Shown: positions 1 to 12,540 of the stretch, piece after piece
Position numbering within the stretch: the first letter of the stretch is position 1
Layout: every line of letters starts with the position of its first letter
Source of the DNA: Plotosus lineatus
Lineage: Eukaryota > Chordata > Actinopteri > Siluriformes > Plotosidae
Assembly (NCBI GenBank): GCA_024760905.1
Contig: CM045745.1
Coordinates: 9,394,782-9,458,781, forward strand
Direction of reading: 5' to 3'
DNA: 64,000 bases
Made by a program: the position numbers and the translations under genes
Notes under the pieces: generated by a model
Database searches by the model: none
Told to the model about the DNA's origin: nothing
Seen by the model: the letters and a program-made list of their open reading frames with translations, nothing else

Positions 1-160
1 AAAGGGGGTACCAGTAAAAAATATACTGGGAAGGTAACCTGCGATGGACTAGCGTCCCATCTAGGAGGAGTTGAACTCCTGGTCGCTTCATGCTACGGAA
101 ACCAGGGATAAGCACCGGCCTGATGAGCCACTAGGCTTGGGTGTAAAAACCTTACCTTTA
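1..160 (+). mobile_element. 3' part of a SINE
   Basis: The stretch from taacctgcgatggactagcg through cgcttcatgctacggaaacc to ggcctgatgagccactaggc reads as the conserved body or tail of a SINE type I know from fishes and invertebrates. It is followed by an (AT)n run and (TTTA)n. The head lies outside the window. The family is not named because I cannot search. Confidence 0.55.
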
Positions 161-349
161 CCCTATATATATATATATATATATGTTTATTTATTTATTT
201 ATTTAAAGGTGCATTGCACAGGACTTAGTATAACGCCTAGTGCTGTAGAGCAGCTGTAGTGTAGTTGCTTAGACTTCTCGTTTCCAGCTTCATCTGCAGC
301 CACCATCTAGTTCATTGAGTGAAAAGAAAGCCAAGTGCATAAGTCCTTC

Positions 350-3300
350 CTGATGGTACAAAGATTCTGCCAAGTCAAGACTTTCACATTGCCTCCTTGC
401 GGCACACCCTGGTCACTGGGCACCTTACAGCCACAGGCTAAATATGTGAAGGATCACGGAGCAGATTGAGCCCCGGAGGTGCAGTATGTAGGCTCACCTG
501 CATGTGGACATACCCTAGTACTCACAAGTCAACCATCTGCTGCCCTGCAGGTAAAGGGTAAGAGAAGGACAACTCTAACTTGCAACCCCCAGCGACGGGC
601 AAATAGCACCACTGCCTTGTGGTCATCACGGGAGTGACAAAGGCTAACGGAGACACCCCCTAAAGAAAATCCGGAGTGGATCCTCGAAGGCAGTTGGTCC
701 ACGTGTAGCGGCACCTCTCGGCAACTCCTGTAGCCAAGTTGGTACCAACTGTATCGGCTAGCCCCTTCCGTTGGACACTACCAGCTAGGCCGAAAAGTGG
801 GATCTGTCGACTGGGCATCTCAGTTCCTCCACAACTTCGCCCTGGCCTGTGCCCTGGAGAGGGCACTCCAGTGCTGCCTTCTGCGGCAGCTCAACACGGG
901 GAGATGCAGTTACTGGTTAAAAGCCCAGGGCTAATTGGCGTAAGTTTGGGCGCTTAGGGCTATCTCCTGACGGTGGGAGGGATCATCGAGTTCCACTGGC
1001 CAGCTACCGCCCGCCTTTAGCTGGGCAGCCCCCAGCCAGTAAAGTGCTGGCCTGCCACAGTCCGCTTAGTTCAATGGGTCCTTGAAGTGTAGGCCAAAAG
1101 CCGAAGCACGAACTGTAAATACTATACCAAGCAATAACAAGAAACCAAAGAAGCCAGTGCAGAGTCTGACAACCTGGAACATCAGAACAATGTGTCCTGG
1201 CCTCTCTGACGATCTCCAGCAAATCAACGACACCAGGAAAACTGCTATCATCAACCGCAAACTGAGGAGGCTAAGCATTGACATTGCAGCACTGCAAGAG
1301 ATGCGACTCCCAGGCAGTGGCAGCCTGAAGGAGAAGGACTATACGTTCTTCTGGCAAGGACAAGAGCCTGACTAGCATCACCTATATGGTGTTGGATTCA
1401 CTGTACAAAACTCCTTTCTGTTTTTTGTTGAACTGCCGTCCTCAGGCACTCTGCGAGTCCTCTCTCTCCGTCTCACAACCTCCTCTGGACAAGCTACCAT
1501 CATTAGTGCCTATGCTCCGACGCTTTTCTCTCCAATTGAAGTGAATGATGCATTCTGCGATGCGCTCGAAGCCAGGATCCAGCAGATCCCTGCCAAGGAG
1601 CACCTGTTTCTGCTTGGCGACTGGATAACGCATGGATAGGGGCAGATCACGACTCCTGGCCCCGCTGCATTGGCCGCTTTGACATTGCCAAGCTCAATGA
1701 GAACGGCCAACACCTTCTTGAACTCTGCTCTTTTCATGACCTCTGTCTGACCCACACATTCTTCTCCACCAAGTCCTGCCAACGATTGTCCTGGAGACAC
1801 TCAAGGTCTCGCCTCTGACATGAGCTGGACTTCGTCATCACCAGGAGATCCCTGCTGAACCAAGTGCTGGTCACATGCAGTTTCCATAGTGCTGACTGTG
1901 ACGCCGACCATTCCCTGGTCACCACCAAGGTACGTCTCTGCCTCAAACGTGCCTCAAACCACTCCAAGCAGAAACCCTGGCCCCGCGTCAACACAGCTAT
2001 GACTGCAGTGCCTGAACTGCGGGAACGCTATGCTGAAGCCATAAATGTAGCTCTGGCGGACTGCCCCACTGACTGTGCTACTGCAAGGTGGAACCACACC
2101 CGTGAGGTTATGTTTGAGACTGCCATAGGCACCTTTGGGAAGAACATGGTGAGGAGTGCGGATTGGTTTGAAGCTGGAGCGGCTGAGATGGAACCTGCCA
2201 TCGCCACCAAACGTGCAGCCCTAATTGCTCACAAGAAGGAGCCCTTTGTGCGAACGCTTGCTGCACTGCACACTGCAAGGAATAATGCACAAAAGAGTGC
2301 AAGGCGTTGCAATCATACAGCTCCACCCACCATCGAGGAGTTCAGCAAGGCGATAGACTCCATCTCAAGCGGCAAGGCTCCAGGCAGTGACAACATCCCA
2401 CCTGAAATCGTCCATGAGCTCCTACTGCAGTGCTGCTAGGAAGGGCCTGTTCCCCAAGACATGTGTGACACCAAAATCATCACCTTCTACAAGAACAAGG
2501 GGGAGCGAAGAAATTGCAACAACTATTGTGGCATCTCACTCCTAAGCATAGTTGGCAAAGCCTTTGCTCATGTCATTCTCAACAAGCTCCAACTACTTGC
2601 CGAACGTGTGTATCCAGAGGCACAGTGTGGATTCAGGGCAGCCAGGTCAACCATAGATATGGTCTTCTCTGTGAGGCAGCTGCAAGAGAAGTGCCAGGAG
2701 CAGAGACAACCCCTCTATTTGGCCTTCATCGACCTGACCAAGGCTTTGACTTGGTCAGCAGGGATGGACTGTTTGTCCTCCTCCAGCGAATTGGATGCCC
2801 CCCCCCAAGCTTTTGAGCATGATCAAGTCATTCCACCAGAACATAAATGGCATCATCCAGTTTGATGGATTATCCTCAGATCCTTTTCTGATCAAGAATG
2901 GTGTGAAGCAGGGTTGTGTCCTCGCTCCAACCCTTTTTGGCATCTTTTTCTCTCTGCTCCTGTGCTACACCTTCCGGAACTCTGAAGACGGCATCTTCCT
3001 CCATGCCAGGAGTGACGGAGGCCTCTTTAACCTGGCACACCTCAGAGCAAAGACCAAGGTGCGAAGCGTTCTCATCAGGGAACTGCTCTTTGCTGACGAT
3101 GCTGATCTTGTTGCCCACACCGAGGAAGTGCTCCAGCGTCTCATCAACTGTTTTGCTGGTGCCTGCTCCAAGTTTGGCCTCACCATCAGCTTTAATAAGA
3201 CCGAGGTCATGGGCCAGGATGTCAACAAGTGCTCCTAGTATCAAACATTGGCGAACACCCCCTTGAGGTGGTGGAAAAGTTCACCTACCTTGGATTGATC

Positions 3301-3610
3301 ATGTCCAGCAAGCTCTCTCTATCGGCAAGGTATCGCTCGTATCGGCAAGGCATCAACAGTGATGTCCCGTCTGGCGAAGCGAGTCTGGGACAACTCCATG
3401 CTAACCACCTACACCAAGATAAGAGTCTACAGGGCCTGCGTACTGAGTACTCTCCTTTATGGCAGTGTAGCAGGGACCCTCTACTACCGCCAGGAACGCC
3501 GGCTGAACGCCTTCCCCCAATGCTGCCTTCGCAGACTACTGGGCATCTCCCTGACTGAAGCCCCACGGCTCAATCCCTCCCCCATGATCTTTCGAGATTG
3601 ACGGGGCCGA
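350..3610 (+). mobile_element. Decayed non-LTR retrotransposon (LINE) with endonuclease and RT
   Basis: Positions 1082-1375 encode an AP-endonuclease start (TTWNIRTM, then IDIAALQEMRLPGSGSL). After frameshifts and stops, RT pieces follow in order: GKAPGSDNIPPEIVHELL near 2370-2430, KNKGERRNCNNYCGISLLS at 2490-2550, FIDLTKA near 2730, NGVKQGCVLAPTLFGIFFS at 2895-2950, and the catalytic LLFADDADL at 3090-3115. The C-terminal RT/tail VYRACVLSTLLYGSV sits near 3425-3470. Reading frame changes several times, so the element is dead. The 350-1080 stretch has no clear frame and is probably its 5' UTR. It may be jockey/CR1/I-like, but the clade is not assigned. Confidence 0.85.
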
Positions 3611-3960
3611 AAACAATATACAGACACTCTGGTTCTCATCACAGGTGGTTTGACTGAAAAGTGAAATTTGAGTTCAAATCAACACGTGGTTTACTTTCTG
3701 CAAATCCCATTAGTATGTAAAACATTTTATACAAAGAGAGGCACAATCAAATCATGAATTATTCCAAATACTGATCTGCATTTCTTTTGCGGTAAACTCT
3801 AACACAATGTCATCACCACCACTCACCTCCATATCTCTTCGGGACTCACAAAAAGTCCTTCAAAAGAAGCCCTTCAAGCAAGCACACTTCAGATATTTGC
3901 AGCCGGTCAAAGAAAAATAATTTGGAAAAAAAACAGAAAACCAAAAACGACAACAGCGGT

Positions 3961-3962
<2 letters not shown>

Positions 3963-4005
<43 letters not shown>
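3963..4005. repeat. (CA)n microsatellite
   Basis: An uninterrupted CA dinucleotide run of about 21 units. Confidence 0.98.
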
Positions 4006-4007
<2 letters not shown>

Positions 4008-4599
4008 CGATCCCTCACTTTCCACGGTTAATTGGGACCGAGATCCCCACACGACCATTGAAATCCGTGAAGTAGGATCATCCCCCACCCCGACTGACGT
4101 ATACGTACATATATATGTGTATATAATATCACTAAATATATATCCAATGCCATAAATGCTTATAATAACAATTAATGTAAATAAAATATAAATACAAACG
4201 CTCTCCAACTTACCAGCATTTGTTTTGCAAACATCTGGAGATGCCAAGCTGTCAAAGGTCGAAAGTGAAAGTGAAATGAAATTGAAGAACAAGTAGAAAT
4301 AGAAATGGAATAAAATCTATAGAAAGATAGATGATAAATATAAGTATGAAATATGATTAAACATACTGAGGTGCACTTAATATCAGGCTCCGGCAGAGGG
4401 GGGCGGGGCTGCGCAGAAGCCCGCACACACAGATGCAACAATGTGTCCAGTTTTGATGGGAGATTTTGGGTAGTTTGTTTTGTGTTGGTTTAGGGTTGTT
4501 TTTTTTTTTGCATAATTGTCCTTGTTTTTGTGACCTTTTCCTTAACTTTTCCACATATTCCACCTTAATTTCTGAATTCGATTAATATTTATTATTATT

Positions 4600-7061
4600 T
4601 TTTTAAAACGCGATGCACTAAAGCCGCATTAATTGAAGCCAATTTTATTCGATCAGTCTCTGTAACTGTAAAATGAGGCGTTCACTGTCTGTAAAAGTGA
4701 GTTAAGATAAGATAAGATAAGATAAGATACAGCTTTATTAATCTCACAATGGAGAAATTCACTGTTACAGGCTCTTGAGGTACTATCAGTAGGGGGTGCA
4801 AAAATAGATACAAGTACGAACATACACACATACATATATATTATATAAGTAAATAAATAAATAGATACATAAATAGTATAAATTACTAAACAATAAAAGA
4901 AAAGAAAAGAATGGAGCAACTTTATAGACTGGCCTATATTAAAGTGTAATGTATCTGAGTGCAGAGTAGATGGGTTGATATGGTTCACAGTCAGTGGGGT
5001 AGATGTGGTTGATTAAAGTGCGCGGGTTTTTATTGCACATAACGGTATTTTCACAGACAGTTACAAAGTGGCGTTGTACAGTCTGATAGCGGTGGGAATG
5101 AACGACCTGCGGTAGCGCTCCTTCCTGCACTGAGGATGCCTCAGTCGTACACTGAAGGAGCTGCTTAGCTCCTTGACAGTCTGGTGCAGTGGGTGAGAGC
5201 TGTTGGACAGGATGGATGTGAGCTTTGCTACCATCCTCCTCTCACTCACCTCCTCCACAGAGTCCAGTGGGCAGCCGAGGACAGAGCTGGCCCTCCTGAC
5301 CAGCTTGTTCAGTCTCTTTCTGTCCCGCTCTGTGCTGCCCGGGGCCCAGCAGATGGCAGCGTAGAGGATTGCAGAGGCTACCACAGAGTCATAAAATGTC
5401 CTGAGCAGAGGTCTGCATATGCCGAAGGACCTGAGTCTCCTCAGAAGGTGGAGGCGACTCTGGCCCTTCTTGTACAGGGCGTTGGTGTTGTGGGACCAGT
5501 CCAGTTTATTGTTAAGGTGAACACCCAGGTACTTGAAACTGTCCACTGTCTCAATGTCCTGTCCCTGGATGTTCACTAGTAAATATGTGTGTGTGTGTGT
5601 TTGAGTGCTTCTCCTGAAGTCGACCACCATCTCCTTCGTCTTCCTAGTGTTCAAGCACAGGTGGTTGCGCTCACACCAGTCCACGAAGTCGACGATGACC
5701 GACCGGTACTCCAGCTCGTTCCCCTCTGACACACGGCCCACGATGGCGGAGTCGTCCGAGAACTTCTGGAGGTGGCAGCTGTTTGTGTTATATATGAAGT
5801 CCGAGGTATAGATGTTAAAAGGAAGGGTGAGAGGACGGTGCCCTGCGGTGCCCCGTGCTACAGACTACCACCTTTGACTTACAGCGCGCAGCCGCACGTA
5901 CTGTGGACGGTTAGTAAGGTAGTCAATAATCCAGGCAGCAAGATGCCCGTCCCACTCCCACGTCCCTCCAGCTTCCCCGCAGGCGCGCTGGCCTGATGGT
6001 GTTGAAGGCGCTGGAGAAGTCAAAGAACATGACCCTCACAGCGCTGCCGGCGATCTCCAGGTGGGTGAGTGCCCGCTGCAGAAGGTAGATGACGGCGGCG
6101 TCTTCTACTCCGATGTTGGGCCTGTAGGCAAACTGCAGCGGGTCTAGGTGGGGCTCACCATAGAGCGGAGGTGTTCAAGGAGGAGCCTTTCCATGATCTT
6201 AATGAGGTGGGAGGTCAGGGCGACAGGTCTGTAGTGGGCTGGTTCCTTCGCTTGTGCTGTTTTGGGAACCGGAACCACACAGGAGGTCTTCCAGAGGACT
6301 GGAACCTTCTCCAGGCTGAGGCTCAGGTTGTACAGGTAGCATAGTACCACACAGAGCTGGTCTGCGCAGGTCCTCAGCAGCCTGGGACTGATGCTGATGG
6401 TATTTATCATGGTATTTCAAGACCACCTGCCACTGGGAAATGTCAATAATGTTCATCAGTAACAACACATTTTCCGCCGTGCTTTAAAAAGCAGGAAAAT
6501 ATTTTGCTGTGTTCTCTTGGTAAATGTCCAACAACCGATGAACCATTAGAAACTGCTACAGCAAAACTATGGGATGCTCTGAATGAATGGAGCGATGAGC
6601 CAGATATGGACCTATCAGAAATTGATGACGAGGATTTTTCACCCGATTCTCGTGCTCACTAACTTCATAAATTTAAGCATGTTCCTGGCCATGTGCTTTA
6701 GTTTATGTGGGTGTGATTGGTTCAATGTGCCATGTGCTAAAGTTGACATTCCTGTTGATCGGCTTGATTTTACTTCCGGGAAAATGTTGAAAGGAACAGC
6801 ACCGGGAGGGAAAAGTAAGGGTTCTTTTTTTTTTTAATGTTTTTTCGTTTACTTTCAGCTTCCATCTAAGTAGTCTGGTTGATACCACAAAATGAATAAC
6901 ACAAATACCAGTAAAACTCTTTTATTGTTCTGTTATTATTCATGTTGTCCATCTTGATGGCAATAAGCACTTACTGTTCCACTCCGCTGGTAACATTTTA
7001 ATAAGCGCCTACCCACTCCAATTTTTTTAAGCGCCCTGGGCACTTATCACGTCGAATACGG
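4600..7061 (+). mobile_element. Pogo-like DNA element, copy A, split by a LINE
   Basis: The two ends are recognised by alignment by eye to copy B (58459-60131). The left piece, about 4640-4690 (attttattcgatcagtctct, then gcgttcactg), and the right piece, 6409-7061 (tttcaaga, then tgccactggg, then gggcacttatcacgtcgaat), match colinearly. The right end gtcgaatacgg is followed by TA, as expected for a TA-duplicating pogo/mariner-type element. Its left inverted repeat is not visible. An internal frame gives LETATAKLWDALNEWSDEPD then MDLSE, an acidic segment like the tail of a Tigger/pogo-type transposase; that last point is inference. Confidence 0.6.
4693..6408 (-). mobile_element. L2/CR1-group LINE, 5'-truncated, inserted in the pogo-like element
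   Basis: In minus-strand order: RT fragment VPVLWKTSCVVPVPK and HYRPVALTSHLIKIMERLL at 6400-6150; after decay, a 226-codon frame (5741-5061) with DWCERNHLCLNTRKTKEMVV, VDSFKYLGVHLNNKLDWS, YDSVVASAILYAAICW and the terminal YRRSFIPTAIRLYNATL. The 3' UTR ends near 4700 in an AATAAAG signal followed by (TATCT)n, the pentamer tail seen here as gataagataagataa on the plus strand. The endonuclease is missing, which is typical of incomplete reverse transcription. Confidence 0.85.
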
Positions 7062-7092
7062 TATATGCATGCATACACACACACACACACAA

Positions 7093-7100
<8 letters not shown>

Positions 7101-7162
<62 letters not shown>
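7101..7162. repeat. (AT)n microsatellite
   Basis: A run of about 30 AT units, just right of the end of the pogo-like copy A and a short (CA)n at 7076-7090. Confidence 0.98.
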
Positions 7163-7169
<7 letters not shown>

Positions 7170-7602
7170 GCTTCATGGCCTAGCAACAGTGGATAAATGA
7201 AGCAGGAGGACCAAACAAAAACCCCACTCTGGTACAGCAGGTGAGGCATGGCCTGTGTTCACCAAACTGAAACTTGTCAGGCACAACTCGGAGCAATAGA
7301 GAAAAACGTCAATGCAGTGACACTACTTTAACTACTAAAACATCATAATTAAAAACCTATTTGTTATATTATTATTTTAAATTCACATAGCAATAATGAA
7401 AACAGTGATAATTTATGCAAATAATTTCAGATAGCCTGTCGGGCAGGGTGGTGCAACATTTTGGTAGCCTGATGGGAAATGTTCTTGGTTTCAGTATGTC
7501 AGACTACAGAATTTGCAAGCCCTACTCTGTATTTATGTAGGATAAGGTATTACTATCAGTAATCTCTGTATTGAAATTTGTGTGGTGTATCTTTAGTGCA
7601 TC

Positions 7603-7850
7603 ATCTCATCATCATCAATATCATCATCATCATCAGGATACAGAAAGAGCAATTCTGAACAGCTGTATCATTCCTGATGAGCCTTCTCCATTTGTCTCTG
7701 TCCTGGGCATACCAGGCCATCATGTGTATTATCACACCCATTTTGACTTTAAGGTTGCCAGAGTCTTTCTTTTTGTTGCCACTCTCTACGCCATCATCGT
7801 GCATCATCTCAAACATCCCTGTAAATGATTCTTCTGGAGTTAAATTAGGA
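7603..7850 (-). mobile_element. LINE 3'-end fragment with (ATC)n tail
   Basis: A short minus-strand frame includes GNLKVKMGVI and QDRDKWRRLIRNDTAVQ. The latter resembles the last residues of a LINE polyprotein, where a D-R-x-x-W-R motif is common. It runs into an ATC/GAT trinucleotide tail at 7606-7635. Only the 3' end is present, so clade cannot be given. Confidence 0.55.
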
Positions 7851-7859
7851 ACTGCACTA

Positions 7860-8700
7860 CAGGGTATGGCCAAAAATACATGGAAACCTGACTAAAAAAT
7901 TTTCCCAATCTGTTGCAACAAAGTTAGAAGCATACAATTGTTCAGATTGTGTTTACATATGCTATAGTTTTAATTTGTCTCTTTATTTAAATTAAGCCAA
8001 ACATGTTTTATTATGACTGTGTCCCTCCAAAGAAAGCGAACCTCATGAAGATGCGCTTTGCAAACCTTGGTGTCCGAGACCTGTCTCATTGAACACCTTT
8101 AAGATGAACTGGAATGTGAACTGTGAGCCAAACTATTTCACTCATACCATACTTCACTAGGGCGGTGGTGGTCTAGTGGTATAGCACGTTGGATCACTAA
8201 TCCTAAGGTTGGGGGTCCGAGTCCCATTCTCCACAAGGTTGTCACTGTCCCCCCAGTGCAGCTAACTGGGTGATCAAAGGCCGGCCATGTCTCTCACTGT
8301 CTATGGTGTGAGGCATGTAAAAGAACCACTGCTGACTTTCGACAAGAGGAGCTGCAAAGCCATCGTGTTTCTACCCTGCGATGGCCTGGCGAGCTGTCCA
8401 GGGTGTACTCTTCCCTCGCCCGGAGTTGGCTGGGATGGGCGCCAGCCTCCTGGCAACCCTAATTAGGATTAAGCGGTTACAGAAAATGAACTAAACATAC
8501 CTCACTAATGCTCTTGTAACTGAATAAGAAATTCCTAGAACTACAAAACATAGTGAAAATTGTTCACAAAAGATAGGAGGGCCAGATTGAAATAGGTGTT
8601 CCCAACACCAGGACCTCGCAATAATAATTTGTCCATTCTGTGAAATGTACTGCAGAAAAAGAAATGACTCTTTATACAAAACAACAATATACCAACTGTG
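7860..8700 (+). mobile_element. Tc1/mariner-like relic, interrupted by a SINE
   Basis: The left end, agggtatggccaaaaataca, resembles the terminal repeat of a common fish Tc1-like family. Remnants of transposase-coding sequence follow (ctcatgaagatgcgctttgc, then cattgaacacctttaagatg, then ctcactaatgctcttgtaac). The order is kept on both sides of the SINE at 8160-8495. The frame is broken and no right terminal repeat was located, so the right boundary is approximate. Confidence 0.65.
8160..8495 (+). mobile_element. tRNA-headed SINE, tail type 1, with target duplication
   Basis: The tRNA-like head carries an A-box-like tggtctagtgg and a B-box-like gggtccgagtccc. A shared body follows (gtgcagctaactgggt, then ggccggccatgtctctcact). 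The LINE-type tail ends ccctaattaggattaagcgg then ttacagaaaatga. A 12 bp duplication flanks it: catacttcacta at 8148-8159 and catacctcacta at 8496-8507 (one mismatch). It sits in the Tc1 relic, so it is younger. Confidence 0.88.
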
Positions 8701-8709
8701 AAGCATGGA

Positions 8710-10410
8710 GTAGCATCATGCTGTTGGAGTGTTTTGTTGTAAAAGTGATTGGTGCACTTTAGAAAACAGATGGTATCATGAGAAAGATAGATTATCTACA
8801 CTAAAGCAACACAAGAAATCAATCTAGAATGTTAAAACATGATTGCAACTGAGATCAGGACAATGAACCTCATTCATGTGTTTTAAATCTTTTCAGAATA
8901 AATGTGTACATAAGAGTCATGCCTCGTTATATGTAGCTGTGATCTTAGACTGGTGAATCCCACTGTCTTTGTAAACTGAAAGCATGTACCAATTACTCTC
9001 ATGAGTGTAGGTGACCGCCCCTAAACCCCACTGAAAAGACGTAGAGTAGGCTTCCAGAAAAACAACGGTAAACTATAGATACAAGTATATACAGGAGCAC
9101 CAGAATCTAAGAGGTGGATGAATTTCACATCCTCTGAAGTAGAAGTGCTTCAGGAGGAAAATTCCACTTAACTTAATATATTCAGCACAGTGAATAATGG
9201 ATATAAGGCTGCAAATAAGGATGAAGCCTGGCAGACAGGGTTGTACTGAACATGGTTCCAATGGAAGGGTGCCCAACTAGAGAAAAATTAATTCATTAAA
9301 AAAAACAACAACAACAACAACAAAAAAAAACCAAAACACCTGTCTGAGCTGAAATTAGGAGGCCAAGAAAAACAAACACAGGCACAAGATGCTGTTTTTT
9401 GCACATTTGGCAGATGAAGATAACTAAATAAAATAAAATAAAATATTGACAACTAAAGGTGGTGTGTCTGGCCTGGAGTTGTCAGGTCTGAACACTGGCC
9501 AAGCGCACAAATACCAACTTGTGCCCTGTGCAGGAAGTGTCCGAATTGTGTAGCTTTTAAGGGAAAAAAAACCCAGTAGCTATTCTGCCCTTTGTTCATC
9601 TGCTATAAACTTGCTTGTCATCCACCTTTAGAAATTTTGTTCTGCAACAGTAAGCAAATACTGTAGGGATTAATAAATAAAACAAGAAACAAAAGATCAA
9701 AAGTATATTTTCAAATTGCTACAATTCATTCACAGATCACTCATTGGAGTCAAAAGCTACTGAAGGGAAGCCTGGAACTTCACATTCAGGACCCAACCGC
9801 AGTATCTAAACTTGTGTAACCAGGTTCTGTTCTTGACAGTCTTGGACAGCCATGAACAAACTAACACAATATCCCAAACAGCAGCAACACTGGGAATAAT
9901 TTCAGAAACACTGACAGAAATAAAACATTCAAAATAAACCATAGGGTATTCTGAAAGGAAATTGAAAAGCATTCCAACTCTCCTGTTTCACTGAAAATAA
10001 TTGGGTGGTATTTACTTGCATCTATGAAGTTGAAATCTGCTAAAATGTGCTCAATAATTTGATTAAAGTTGGTTTTACTCTCACAAGTGCAAAATTGTGA
10101 TCATGTGGCATAGATGTGTTAGTTCCAATCAAGAAAGAGTGCGGCAAAAATAACATCATCCCGATATTAAACTGACAATCAGAAATAAATTTGTGAACTT
10201 CTGAATAAAATGAAGCGAGGTATCTGCACATATACCTACACACACCATCTTTGTAAGAACGATTTGTGAATAAGGCCCAGGTGATCCTAAGCACAACTTT
10301 AAAATATAACAAAATCATTCAAGACAACAAGGTACCGGAATGTCCATCATAATGTCTCTGACCTGAATCACACAGATTATGATTTGTGTAATCGACTGAA
10401 AAGCAAGCCT

Positions 10411-10442
<32 letters not shown>

Positions 10443-11087
10443 GACCTTTTACCCTAATGGGGTTAGCATAGGAACTGTATGGGAAAGGGTAGCAAAGATG
10501 TATAAAAAGCATTTGTGAAAAATTTAATTTGAACATTTGTACATCTTCATTTGGCCTCATCTTTACAAGCATCACCTTTTCCATCATGGACACGTTGTAT
10601 GTATTGTTATGGAATGACAGTATTCATCATAGCCTCATGACATGTGGTGACAGAATGATGACACTGTAATTATGTTTCCATATAAATGTCAGCAGAAAGT
10701 AATTCATCCCCTTCAGAAAATGTAAGGTCCATCATAAAAGGGCTCACTAATGAATGAAATTAAACCTACTAACAGCATACGGTCTTTGTGCAGTTTTTCT
10801 TCGTCAAGAGTGTTATAACGGGTTAAATTAAGCAGACACACCAATATACACAGATCTCAATTCTACTGGTCTCCCATCACATCTAGCCATTTCCTTCTAG
10901 GTATATTAGAACACCTACATGAAGGTATGACAGACAAGACATACAATCAAAGACATTCCTATCAAGAACATTCAGGAATGACCACAACAATATCAACTAT
11001 TATATAAGAGAATGTCAAATTAAAACCTTGTACTTTTTTTTATAGTTTGCACAGCTGTTTACAAATAGGTCAGAATTGTGTTTCTGG
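8710..11087. other. Unassigned stretch
   Basis: Contains (CAA)n near 9306-9323, (AAATA)n near 9425-9445 and a poly-A at 10417-10442. No exon (in particular no AF9 AHD exon on the minus strand) and no recognised transposon. Confidence 0.5.
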
Positions 11088-11400
11088 ATGGCATGGTGGC
11101 ATAGTGGTTCTCACGTCTGTCTCACAGCAAGAGTGTCCTGGGTTCCACCCAGTGGAGTTTGTGTTTTCATTGTGCTTGTGTGGATTTAGTTCAATTTCTT
11201 CCCACAGTCCGAAGAGGTGCACATTGAGCTAATTGGATATTAATGACTGGCGCCAAGTGTGAATGTAGGTGTAAATGAAAGTGTGTACTGGCCTTGCAAT
11301 GGTCTGACAAGCTGTTCATGATGTACCCAGAGTCTTTACACAGGGTTGGCTTCGTGTGACCTAACAGGATTTAGTAGTTCGGCAAATTAATAAATAATTA
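11088..11400 (+). mobile_element. DANA-like tRNA-derived SINE
   Basis: The head ggcatggtggcatagtggtt (A-box-like) is followed by tcctgggttccaccc (B-box-like). The body has the familiar gtgtggatttagttcaattt, ttcccacagtccgaagaggt and ggccttgcaatggtctgaca segments, and it ends near a degenerate ggatttagtagttcgg tail. The same family recurs at 44650-44958 (plus) and 19640-19945 (minus). Confidence 0.7.
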
Positions 11401-11514
11401 AATTGCTTATCTGATTTAAGAAAACAGTAGGCAGTACCACTGCAACCAATGAACCAGTAATACAATATTTGCTTTTGCAACTATATATATATATATATAT
11501 ATTGTCTGTCTGTC

Positions 11515-11790
11515 TTCCTTTCGGCTTTTTCCCTGTTCCTCGGGAATCGCCACAGCGAATCATCTGATTCGCACGTTTGATTTGGCAGAGGTTTTTACGT
11601 CGGATGCCCTTCCTGTCACAACCCTTTTAGCAAGGGACAGAAACACGCTGACGACTTTGCAGCTACTCTTTACGAAAGTCAGCAATGGTTCTTTTACACA
11701 AACCTCTCACCATAGACAGTGAGAGACATGGCCCGCCTTTGATAACCCAGTTAGCCGCACTGGGGGGGGACAGTGACAACCTTATATATA
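11515..11790 (-). mobile_element. tRNA-headed SINE, tail type 2, head truncated
   Basis: Read on the minus strand, the body gtgcggctaactgggttatc leads to a tail of aaagggttgtgacaggaagg, catccgacgtaaaaacctct, gattcgctgtggcgattccc and agccgaaaggaa. This is the same body as the 8160 copy but a different tail. The tRNA head is missing; the next bases are the Tigger-like element starting at 11791. Confidence 0.8.
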
Positions 11791-12362
11791 TAGTGGTACC
11801 TCACCTTACGATAATCCCGGCAAACGAAATTTCCAGGTTACGAAAAACATTTTCCAAAATTTTTGTCTCTGTATACGAAACAAGTTCTCCTTACAAGACG
11901 CGCCAAACGCACCATTCAAACACGCCATTCAAACAATGCACGAGCTGCTCGCCCATTGACTCTCTTCCAACATCCCGTCCCGCTGGCCTCCCATTGGCTA
12001 GGAGGGATGACGCAGCTCCCTCCCATTGGCTATCTCCCAACATCCCACCCCGCTGGCCTCCCATTGGCTCGGAGGGATGACGCAGCTCCCTTGAGCAGAA
12101 GCTTGTTTCATGAGTGTGCTCATTGCAACTTTATTTTTTGGCTCAGGCTTTTAACCTTGCATAAACATTTGTAAGATTATAACACTGCTAAGAAAACATG
12201 GTCAATGCGAAGTAAGTACCTAAAAGGTATGCTTTTATAATTTTTAAAGGGCCTTGGAACGAATCATGCGTTTTACATGTAAAATGCGGTTTTACTTACG
12301 AAAAATCCAGGTTAAGAAAAAGGCACTGGAACGAATTAATTTCATAAGGTGAGGTACCACTG
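11791..12362. mobile_element. Tigger-like MITE, TA-flanked
   Basis: The inverted termini are tagtggtacctcaccttacg on the left and cataaggtgaggtaccactg on the right, flanked by TA on both sides, as for mariner/pogo-type transposition. The interior has repeated-looking ctcccattggctaggaggg / ctcccattggctcggaggg segments at about 11988-12078. No transposase frame survives. Confidence 0.8.
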
Positions 12363-12380
12363 TACTAGTGAGTGTATGTA

Positions 12381-12383
<3 letters not shown>

Positions 12384-12457
<74 letters not shown>

Positions 12458-12490
12458 TACATACACACATATATACATACATATATGTGT
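12384..12490. repeat. (TA)n-(CA)n compound microsatellite
   Basis: TA units to 12441, CA units to about 12456, then mixed TACA/TATA sequence. It directly follows the TA-flanked MITE ending at 12362. Confidence 0.95.
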
Positions 12491-12540
12491 ATGTGTGGAC
12501 TAGTACTCAAAAGTTAAAAATAAGATATTAATTGAATAAG

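Noticed and set aside
7606..7635. Regular spaced short repeats considered as an array
   Set aside because: It is a simple CAT trinucleotide run at the end of a LINE fragment, without spacers.
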